Shown: piece by piece, positions 57,331 to 64,000 of the stretch
Numbering within the stretch: position 1 is the stretch's first letter
How the letters are laid out: the number at the start of each line of letters is the position of its first letter
Assembly (NCBI RefSeq): GCF_943181435.1
Contig: NZ_OW969598.1
Span: 1,302,001-1,366,000, forward strand
Source: Neisseria sp. Marseille-Q6792
GTDB taxonomy: Bacteria; Pseudomonadota; Gammaproteobacteria; Burkholderiales; Neisseriaceae
DNA: 64,000 nucleotides
Reading direction: 5' to 3'
Notes under the pieces: generated by a model
Seen by the model: only the letters and a program-made list of their open reading frames with translations
Databases searched by the model: none
What the model was told of the DNA's origin: nothing
Translations under genes and position numbers: made by a program

Positions 57331-57720
57331 ATGAAAGGTTTAGATAAGTATATCCTATTTAAAGATTGTGAAACATTAGGAGAATTGTTTCGAATATATC
57401 AAGACTATCTATCATTAAATATTTATGACCCAAATTTAAAAATTAAATTTTTTGACCTTTTGGAAGAACTTTTATCAGATGGTGTTATTGAATTATGCGA
57501 TTATCGTGAAAATCCTCCAAAAATATTAACCGGTTCGCCAAAAACACAAGTAGATGAATTAAGAAAAATTTGGCCGGATATGGAAGAGATGTTGCTATAT
57601 TTTCCAGATAATCCTTGGTTTTATGTAGAACATTTTTGGTGGGGAGCAACATGTCCTATTGAACTGACACAATTGCCTAAAATAGAAATTTACGAAGAAC
57701 AAATGAAACAAGGTAAGTAA
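57331..57720 (+). CDS. Unknown AT-rich protein, probable immunity protein
   Basis: A 129-residue acidic soluble protein with several aromatic residues (YLSLNIYDPNLKIKFFDLLE; later WFYVEHFWWGATCP). I do not recognise the family. RBS TAAGGAATTG precedes the ATG. It follows a toxin-like tail and has strongly AT-biased codons, so a horizontally gained immunity gene is the best inference. Confidence 0.75.
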   Translation: MKGLDKYILFKDCETLGELFRIYQDYLSLNIYDPNLKIKFFDLLEELLSDGVIELCDYRENPPKILTGSPKTQVDELRKIWPDMEEMLLYFPDNPWFYVEHFWWGATCPIELTQLPKIEIYEEQMKQGK

Positions 57721-57756
57721 GCGTATTAGTATAAAATATAATCATATATAACAAAA

Positions 57757-57922
57757 TTAATCAGTTAACGGCCCATTATATTTTAACCTTAATCCCATTC
57801 GGGCCAGTTCTGCTTCATTTGGAATTCCTCTTAAATACTTATTGTTTGATGTGCCATTAATCACAATTTCTCCCCCTTTTTTTGTAATACGTGCTGCTTC
57901 AAGAAGATAATCCATTAACCGC
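57757..57922 (-). pseudogene. Toxin-like tail abutting lpxB, no immunity gene
   Basis: Minus-strand frame reading DYLLEAARITKKGGEIVING, then TSNNKYLRGIPNEAELARMG and LRLKYNGPLTD before TAA at 57757-57759. The EAARITKKGG segment has a methyltransferase-like look. The frame continues open into the lpxB 3' end, and the exact junction is unclear. No minus-strand ORF follows it. Confidence 0.5.
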
Positions 57923-59077
57923 TCAACATCCCGCCTCTTCCAAAACCGCGCGCGCGGCCAAATCCGCCGTATCTTTTTTCAACAGCAGGTGCAACACCCT
58001 GAAATCCTGTTGCAGCGCGGCAACCTTATCGGGGTATTCGTACCAGTCCGCCAACGCCGCCGCCAGTTTTTCCGGTACGGCATCATGTTGAAGCAGCTCC
58101 GGCACAGCCTCCTTACCCAACAGGATATTCGGCAGGCCGACATGCGGCACTTTGATTTTGCGTTTCACATAAGCATAGGTCAGCGGCGAAATCTTGTAGC
58201 TGATGACCATCGGACGCTTGCACAGCGCCACTTCCAAAGTCGCCGTACCACTCGTTACCAGCACCGCATCCGCCGCCCTGCACACCGTTTCAGACTGTCT
58301 GTCGGTTACCGTCAGCGGCAATCCGGCAAACTCCGGACGTTGCAAAACTTCCGCCAAACGCCGCTTCGTCGCCTCAGTTGCGGCAGGCAGCAGGAAGCGT
58401 GCGGCGGGATAGCGTTCCAACAACAATAATGCCGTCTGAAAAAACACCGGCGCCATATAGTCGATTTCGCTGACGCGGCTGCCGGGCAGCAAGGCGAATA
58501 CGGGGATGCCGGCATCCACGCCCAAAGTTTTTCGCGCCGTTTCACGGTCGTCTTCCAAGTGCATAAGCTGCGCCATCGGATGACCGACAAACTCCGCACG
58601 TCCACCCGCATCAAGATAAAGCTGCGGCTCCATCGGAAACAGGCACAGCACGCGGTTAACCTGATGCACGATTTTGCCCACACGTTCCCGCCGCCACGCC
58701 CACACCGACGGGCTGACATAATGCACGGTCGGAATCCCCGACCGTTTGAGCCGCTCCGCCACACCCAAATTAAAATCGGGCGCATCGATACCGACAAAGA
58801 CATCAGGTTTCAACGACAGCAAATCCCGTACCAGCCCCCTGCGTATCCGTAAAATTTCCGGCAGCCGCCTGACCACCTCGACAAAGCCGCGCACCGCCAG
58901 CCGCTCCTGATCATAAAGGCTCTCGAAACCTTCCGCCTTCATCAGTTCGCCGCCGATGCCGGTAAACCGCGCCTGCGGGCAACGCTTTCGGATGGCGCGT
59001 ATCAGGTGCGCCCCCAACAGGTCGCCCGACGCTTCGCCGACACTGACGGCAATCAAAGGGCTTTTTTTATCAACCAT
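57923..59077 (-). CDS. lpxB: Lipid-A-disaccharide synthase
   Basis: A 384-residue GT19 enzyme with IAVSVGEASGDLLGAHLIRA and the C-terminal LVTSGTATLEVAL. It joins lipid X to UDP-diacylglucosamine in lipid A synthesis at the inner membrane. Start at 59077; an in-frame ATG at 59095 adds six residues. One uptake sequence is internal. Confidence 0.96.
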   Translation of the reverse strand: MVDKKSPLIAVSVGEASGDLLGAHLIRAIRKRCPQARFTGIGGELMKAEGFESLYDQERLAVRGFVEVVRRLPEILRIRRGLVRDLLSLKPDVFVGIDAPDFNLGVAERLKRSGIPTVHYVSPSVWAWRRERVGKIVHQVNRVLCLFPMEPQLYLDAGGRAEFVGHPMAQLMHLEDDRETARKTLGVDAGIPVFALLPGSRVSEIDYMAPVFFQTALLLLERYPAARFLLPAATEATKRRLAEVLQRPEFAGLPLTVTDRQSETVCRAADAVLVTSGTATLEVALCKRPMVISYKISPLTYAYVKRKIKVPHVGLPNILLGKEAVPELLQHDAVPEKLAAALADWYEYPDKVAALQQDFRVLHLLLKKDTADLAARAVLEEAGC

Positions 59078-59109
59078 ATTCGTCTGTCCCCACATACTTT
59101 CACGTCCCG

Positions 59110-59138
59110 ATGCCGTCTGAAGGCTTCAGACGGCATCA
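59110..59138 (-). terminator. Uptake-sequence hairpin after rluC
   Basis: ATGCCGTCTGAAG / CTTCAGACGGCAT, identical in layout to the hairpin between glyS and lgtA. Confidence 0.65.
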
Positions 59139-59142
59139 GGGT

Positions 59143-60135
59143 TCACATTTTCGTCCCGTTTTCCAACATCACCGCAAACTGCGCCAAGTCCGGCGGCAGC
59201 TCCGCCTTCAACACCAGCGGCTCACCCGTGAGCGGATGGTTCAAGTGCAGCTCGGACGCATGCAAAAACATCCGCTTCAAACCCAACTTCTGCAAACGCC
59301 GGTTCGCCTGATAATCACCGTAGCGTTCGTCGCCCGCAATCGGACAGCCTTGAGATTGCAGGTGCACGCGGATTTGGTGCGTACGACCCGTTTTCAGCGT
59401 TGCCCGCACCAAAGTCAGGTGCGACAGCCCGACACCGTGCAAAATGCCGTCTGAAAAACGGCTTAACACACGGAACACCGTATGCGCCGACTGCCCGTCC
59501 GCACTGACGCGTACCATCTTTTCGCCCTGTGCGCCGGTATATTTGAACAGGGGCAGTTTGACATGGAAATTGTCGTCCGGCAGTTTGCCCACCCCCAGCG
59601 CAAGGTAGATTTTTTTGGGGTGGTCGTTACGGATGGCTTCGTGAAGTTTGACGAGCGCGCTGCGTTTCTTCGCCACCATCAACAAGCCGCTCGTATCCTT
59701 GTCCAAACGGTGAACCAACTCCAAATACTTCGCCTCCGGACGGGCGCGGCGCAACTGTTCGATAACGCCGAAACTCACGCCGCTGCCGCCGTGTACCGCC
59801 ACGCCGGAAGGCTTATTGACCACCAGTAGCGCGTCGTCCTCATACACCGCCTCAAACGCACGCGCCGGTACGACGGCACGCCTTTCAGACGGCATTTCCT
59901 TCTCCGCCACGCGCACAGGCGGAATCCGCACCGTATCCCCCTCCGCAATACGGCTGTCGGGTTTACAGCGTTTTTTGTTCAACCGCACCTCTCCGGCGCG
60001 GATAATGCGGTGGATATGGCTCTTGGGAACACCCTTGAGGATTTTTATCAGATAGTTATCAAGGCGTTGCCCCGCCTCGTGTTCGGCAACCCCTATCAAG
60101 CTGACCGAATCTTTGCTTATTTCGTGCGTTTTCAT
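59143..60135 (-). CDS. rluC: 23S rRNA pseudouridine synthase RluC
   Basis: A 330-residue RluA-family enzyme. The N-terminal S4 domain (AGQRLDNYLIKILKGVPKSH) is followed by the catalytic motif HRLDKDTSGLL and GRTHQIRVHL. RluC makes pseudouridines 955, 2504 and 2580 (E. coli numbering) in 23S rRNA; RluC is preferred over RluD because of sequence look and adjacency to rne, as in E. coli. Divergent from rne. Confidence 0.88.
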   Translation of the reverse strand: MKTHEISKDSVSLIGVAEHEAGQRLDNYLIKILKGVPKSHIHRIIRAGEVRLNKKRCKPDSRIAEGDTVRIPPVRVAEKEMPSERRAVVPARAFEAVYEDDALLVVNKPSGVAVHGGSGVSFGVIEQLRRARPEAKYLELVHRLDKDTSGLLMVAKKRSALVKLHEAIRNDHPKKIYLALGVGKLPDDNFHVKLPLFKYTGAQGEKMVRVSADGQSAHTVFRVLSRFSDGILHGVGLSHLTLVRATLKTGRTHQIRVHLQSQGCPIAGDERYGDYQANRRLQKLGLKRMFLHASELHLNHPLTGEPLVLKAELPPDLAQFAVMLENGTKM

Positions 60136-60192
60136 CTATAATCCGAACGTCCGTTTCAGCAAAAAGCGCGCCCGACGCGCCCCCTGAAACGG

Positions 60193-60220
60193 TTTACTCT
60201 TTAAAACGGAATTTTATATT
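60193..60220 (+). promoter_or_regulatory. Candidate promoter of rne
   Basis: TTTACT (60193-60198), 16-base spacer, TATATT (60215-60220). If used, it leaves a leader of about 400 bases before rne. Confidence 0.45.
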
Positions 60221-60629
60221 AAAAAAGCACTCCGCAAAGCATTTTCCCTGCGCCTGTTCCAAGCCGGCAGGCGCAGAACGTAGTCAAGTTTGAATTGATT
60301 TTGCCGTTTCGGCGCGGAAGTAAGACGGCAGCCGGGCCCAAACCCCAAACGCAAACCGCCCGAAAACACAGGCATCACGATAACAAGAAGAAGCCGGCCC
60401 CCATTTTTCCGACCGCAGCGTTCGGAACGCGGCAGACAGACCGCCGCATCGATCTTTATAGCCTTCTGTATCCGACCCTTCCGCACACGGTTCTCCGGAA
60501 CGTGCATCCCTGCGGATTTTCAACTCAAAAACTGATTACCGGTTTTATCCGAAAACATCGGAAAACCCAGCCTTACGGAATGCCGAACCGGACAGGCGCA
60601 CCCGAATGCCGCCCGTCCACGAGGTGATC
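60221..60629 (+). other. Long untranslated leader of rne
   Basis: No convincing gene lies in the 494-base gap between rluC and rne. E. coli rne also has a leader of several hundred bases that senses RNase E activity, so a similar autoregulatory leader is plausible. GC-rich segments capable of pairing are present; I did not define a structure. Confidence 0.4.
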
Positions 60630-63386
60630 ATGAAAAGAATGTTATTCAACGCAACGCAGGCCGAAGAGCTGCGCGTTGCCATCGTCGACGGACAAAACCT
60701 GCTGGATTTGGACATCGAAACGCTGGGCAAAGAACAGCGCAAAGGCAATATCTACAAAGGCATCATTACCCGCATCGAGCCGTCGCTGGAAGCGTGTTTC
60801 GTCGATTACGGAACCGACCGCCACGGCTTTTTGCCGTTTAAAGAAGTATCGCGTTCGTATTTCCTCGGCTACGAAGGCGGGCGCGCGCGCATCCAGGACG
60901 TGCTCAAAGAAGGTATGGAAGTCATCGTCCAAGTCGAAAAAGACGAGCGCGGCAACAAAGGTGCGGCGCTGACCACCTTCATCAGCCTCGCCGGCCGCTA
61001 TCTCGTACTGATGCCCAACAACCCGCGCGGCGGCGGCGTATCCCGCCGTATCGAAGGCGAAGAGCGTCAAGAACTCAAAGCCGCTATGGCGCAACTCGAC
61101 ATTCCGAACGGTATGAGCATCATCGCCCGCACCGCCGGCATCGGCCGTAGCGCGGAAGAGTTGGAATGGGACTTGAACTACCTCAAACAACTCTGGCAGG
61201 CGATCGAAGAAGCCGGCGAAGCGCACCACGACCCCTACCTGCTCTTTATGGAAAGCTCGCTGCTCATCCGAGCCATCCGCGACTACTTCCGTCCCGACAT
61301 CGGCGAAATTCTGGTGGACAACCAAGAAGTTTACGACCAGGTTGCCGAGTTTATGAGCTACGTTATGCCGGGCAATATAGGCCGTCTGAAACTCTACGAA
61401 GACCACACGCCGCTGTTTTCCCGCTTCCAAATCGAACACCAAATCGAAAGCGCGTTTTCGCGCAGCGTCAGCCTGCCTTCCGGCGGCGCGATTGTGATCG
61501 ATCACACCGAAGCCCTGGTTTCCATCGACGTTAACTCCGCCCGTGCCACACGCGGCGCGGACATCGAAGACACCGCGTTCAAAACCAATATGGAAGCCGC
61601 CGAAGAAGTCGCCCGACAAATGCGCCTGCGCGACTTGGGCGGCTTGGTCGTCATCGACTTCATCGATATGGAAAACCCCAAACACCAGCGCGATGTGGAA
61701 AACGTCCTGCGCGACGCGCTCAAAAAAGACCGCGCCCGCGTGCAAATGGGCAAACTTTCGCGTTTCGGACTTTTGGAATTGAGCCGCCAACGCCTGAAAC
61801 CCGCCTTGGGCGAAAGCAGCCACGTCGCCTGTCCGCGCTGCGCCGGCACCGGCGTGATTCGGGGCATCGAATCCACCGCCCTGCACGTTTTGCGTATGGT
61901 TCAAGAAGAAGCGATGAAAGACAACACCGGCGAAGTGCGCGCCCAAGTGCCCGTCGATGTCGCCACCTTCCTGCTGAACGAAAAACGCGCCGAGCTGTTT
62001 GCGATGGAAGAGCGTTTGGATGTCAACGTCGTCCTGATTCCGAACATCCACCTCGAAAATCCGCACTACGAAATCAACCGCATCCGCACCGACGACGTAG
62101 AAGAAGACGGCGAACCGAGCTACAAGCGCGTTGCCGAGCCGGAAGAAGACGAATCCGCCAAACCGTTCGGCAGCGAAAGGGCCAAAGCCGCCCGTCCCGA
62201 ACCCGCCGTCAAAGGCGTGCGCCACACCAGCCCCGCCCCGACTGCCGCCCCCGAGAAAAAAACCTCTTGGTGGGACAGCTTCAAGGCTTGGTTGAAACGC
62301 ATTTTCGGCGGCACATCCGAAACCCCGGCTGTTGCCGAAACCTCCGAAAAACGCAGCACGGCAAACCGCAGCGGCAGCCGCGCCAACAACCGCCGCCAAA
62401 ACCCGCGCCGCAGCAAACGCGAAGGCAGCAAAGTAGAAGTCCGCGAAGTGGCAGGCAAAACTGCCGGACAGGAAGCGCGTGCCGACAAAGCCGAAACGCG
62501 CAACAACGGCAACCGCCGCCGCAACGAACGCGGCGACCGTGCCGCCGAACGTGCCAACGAAGCGGAAATCCAAGGCCGCAACGTACAGCCTGCCGCAACC
62601 GTTGCAGATGCCGCACCGTCCGAAACTGAAGTGCAAACCGGCAAACGCCGCCGCAACGGCAGCCGTAACGAACGCAGCCAAACCGCGCCGGAAACCGCCG
62701 CCGTTGCCGAAACAGCCGTTCAGACAGCAGAAAACACGCCGTCCGAACCGCATACCTCAGAAGACAAAGGCAGCAAGCCCAAATCCGAACGCAACCGCCG
62801 CGAACGCGACAGCCGCGACGCCAAAGAACGCCGCGAGCGCAACAATCAGCGCGACCGCCGTCAAAACGGCAAAAAACGCAATATCCCGTCTGCCGCCAAA
62901 ATCGAGCAGTACCTGAATATTCACGATACCGCCGACAAAGTCCGTTCCGCTGTCGCCCATGTTTTCGGGGAAAACGATGCAAATGCTCCGATTACCGTCA
63001 GCATTGCCGAACCGGTTGCAGAAAGGGACGTTCCGACAGCATCTCCCGCCGTTTCAAACAACGACGCACTGGTTTATGATGCGGCAGAAAAAATCCGTCA
63101 GGCCGTTGCCGCCATCCTTCCCGAAGGCGTAGCACCGAAAGCCGCAACACAGGAAATGCCGTCTGAAACCGCAACCTTTACGGCTGCGGCGGAACAGGCA
63201 CGGGAAACCGCACAAACCGGCGGACTCGTCCTGATCGAAACCGACCCTGCCGCATTGAAGGCATGGGCGGCACAACCCGAAGTCCAAGCCGGACGCGGTT
63301 TGCGCCGTTCCGAACAGCCCAAGCCGTCTGAAGCCGCAACCGTCCCTGCCGAAGAAATGATCCAAGTCGAAACCCGGCAAGGCTGA
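60630..63386 (+). CDS. rne: Ribonuclease E
   Basis: A 918-residue RNase E. The catalytic half has an S1 domain (about 35-120), Mg-binding Asp residues D300 in VSIDVNSA and D343 in VVIDFIDM, and the Zn-link C401-P-R-C404. The C-terminal 400 residues are disordered and Arg/Asn/Glu-rich, with a [15 protein letters not shown] amphipathic segment near residue 550 that probably tethers it to the membrane. It starts mRNA decay and rRNA/tRNA processing. Start at 60630 after GAGGTGAT. Confidence 0.96.
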   Translation: MKRMLFNATQAEELRVAIVDGQNLLDLDIETLGKEQRKGNIYKGIITRIEPSLEACFVDYGTDRHGFLPFKEVSRSYFLGYEGGRARIQDVLKEGMEVIVQVEKDERGNKGAALTTFISLAGRYLVLMPNNPRGGGVSRRIEGEERQELKAAMAQLDIPNGMSIIARTAGIGRSAEELEWDLNYLKQLWQAIEEAGEAHHDPYLLFMESSLLIRAIRDYFRPDIGEILVDNQEVYDQVAEFMSYVMPGNIGRLKLYEDHTPLFSRFQIEHQIESAFSRSVSLPSGGAIVIDHTEALVSIDVNSARATRGADIEDTAFKTNMEAAEEVARQMRLRDLGGLVVIDFIDMENPKHQRDVENVLRDALKKDRARVQMGKLSRFGLLELSRQRLKPALGESSHVACPRCAGTGVIRGIESTALHVLRMVQEEAMKDNTGEVRAQVPVDVATFLLNEKRAELFAMEERLDVNVVLIPNIHLENPHYEINRIRTDDVEEDGEPSYKRVAEPEEDESAKPFGSERAKAARPEPAVKGVRHTSPAPTAAPEKKTSWWDSFKAWLKRIFGGTSETPAVAETSEKRSTANRSGSRANNRRQNPRRSKREGSKVEVREVAGKTAGQEARADKAETRNNGNRRRNERGDRAAERANEAEIQGRNVQPAATVADAAPSETEVQTGKRRRNGSRNERSQTAPETAAVAETAVQTAENTPSEPHTSEDKGSKPKSERNRRERDSRDAKERRERNNQRDRRQNGKKRNIPSAAKIEQYLNIHDTADKVRSAVAHVFGENDANAPITVSIAEPVAERDVPTASPAVSNNDALVYDAAEKIRQAVAAILPEGVAPKAATQEMPSETATFTAAAEQARETAQTGGLVLIETDPAALKAWAAQPEVQAGRGLRRSEQPKPSEAATVPAEEMIQVETRQG

Positions 63387-63399
63387 ACCGACGGCGGCA

Positions 63400-63434
63400 A
63401 AAAGAGGTTCTGTTCCGCAGAACCTCTTTTTTAC
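63400..63434 (+). terminator. Rho-independent terminator after rne
   Basis: AAAGAGGTTCTG / CAGAACCTCTTT stem followed by TTT, 14 bases after rne. Confidence 0.85.
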
Positions 63435-63454
63435 ATAGATTCGGATACCTGCAA

Positions 63455-64000
63455 TGCCGTCTGAAACTTCCCCATTCCCGTGATTACCGAAACATTCCGC
63501 CATTCTCGCAACCTTTCGTCATTCCCGTGAAAACGGGAATCTAGAACCTCAAACTTTCAGATAATCTTTGAAAATATTGCCGCTGCCTTAAGGTCTAGAT
63601 TCCCGCCTGCGCGGGAATGACGGTTTAGAAGTTGCCCGAAACCTCAAAAAAACCGAAACCGAATAAGCCGGATTCCCGCCTGCGCGGAAATGACGGCGGA
63701 GGGTGGACAATGCCGTCTGAAACTTCGCCATTCCCATGATTACCGCAACATTCCGCCATTCCCATCATTCCCGCACCATTCCGTCATTCCCGTGAAAACG
63801 GGAATCTAGAACCTCAAACTTTCAGATAATTTTTGAATATTGCTGCTGCCTGAAGGTCTGGATTCCCGCCTGTGCGGGAATGACGGTTTAGAAGTTGCCC
63901 GAAACCTCAAAAAAACCGAAACCGAATAAGCCGTATTCCCGCCTGCGCGGAAATGACGGCGGAGGGTGGACAATACCGTCTGAAACTTCGCCATTCCCAT
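63455..64000. repeat. Tandem dRS3-bearing neisserial repeat units
   Basis: Two units of about 256 and 263 bases start with TGCCGTCTGAAACTTC at 63455 and 63711, and a third begins near 63974. Each contains 20-base dRS3-type inverted repeats ATTCCC-N8-GGGAAT: 63521-63540, 63599-63618, 63786-63805 and 63862-63881, plus mutated copies at 63672-63691 and 63935-63954. No gene is present. Confidence 0.88.

Noticed and set aside
60642-62753. Long open frame antisense to rne (703 codons)
   Set aside because: It is a shadow of the GC-rich, repetitive rne coding sequence and has Phe/Val-rich content with no recognisable domain or RBS.
63455-64000. dRS3 array as a CRISPR
   Set aside because: Repeats are palindromic dRS3 sites at uneven spacing, the intervening DNA repeats too, and no cas genes are present.

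Overview
The window looks like a chromosome segment of Neisseria, most likely N. meningitidis or a close commensal relative. Evidence seen directly: dozens of copies of the neisserial DNA uptake sequence (ATGCCGTCTGAA), often paired as inverted repeats after genes; two complete Correia elements; dRS3-type repeats at the right end; and an lgt lipooligosaccharide locus beside glyS. No rRNA, prophage, complete IS element or CRISPR array was seen.

Layout. 1-2418: lgt locus on the minus strand (lgtA, lgtB, the 3' scar of a lost lgtA/lgtD-type gene, and the start of lgtE). 2482-5558: glyS and glyQ. 5731-12649: the complete ATP synthase operon atpIBEFHAGDC. 12879-17015: parB, ubiX and the metNIQ methionine importer. 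17356-21547: ltgA, rpsU, a YqeY-like gene and sspAB. 21649-25281: a membrane glycosyltransferase, a foreign cadD, rpmE and an acetyltransferase. 25367-30681: a thioredoxin/thioesterase group and the mlaFEDCBA lipid transport operon. 30858-38796: an AraC regulator, aldA, ppk2, a pabB-pabC fusion, mnmE and mscS. 39074-44205: an AT-rich membrane protein abutting polA, then a toxin-immunity remnant. 44397-48695: pyrD, acpP, fabF and an MFS carrier. 49007-49422: a tandemly duplicated tRNA-Asp/tRNA-Val pair. 49492-56481: a KefB-type antiporter, an RnfB-like ferredoxin, gapA, aat, fur, bamE and dapB. 56564-57922: a Correia element and an AT-rich cluster of toxin-tail/immunity remnants. 57923-63386: lpxB, rluC and rne. 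63455-64000: tandem dRS3-bearing repeats.

Most of the window is core housekeeping. Envelope biogenesis is over-represented: the LOS outer core, lpxB, mla, bamE, ltgA and the ArnT-like enzyme. The accessory material is small, AT-rich and poor in uptake sequences. It comprises cadD with a CadC-type operator but no regulator gene, an unexplained 472-residue membrane protein starting one base after polA, and two places (43.4-44.2 kb and 56.7-57.9 kb) where 3' tails of polymorphic-toxin-like genes sit directly upstream of small immunity-like ORFs. These tails are open reading frames too short to be listed as genes. They are the best candidates for something not previously described at these positions. 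A second unusual item is a decayed Correia element that appears to have become coding sequence inside pabB.
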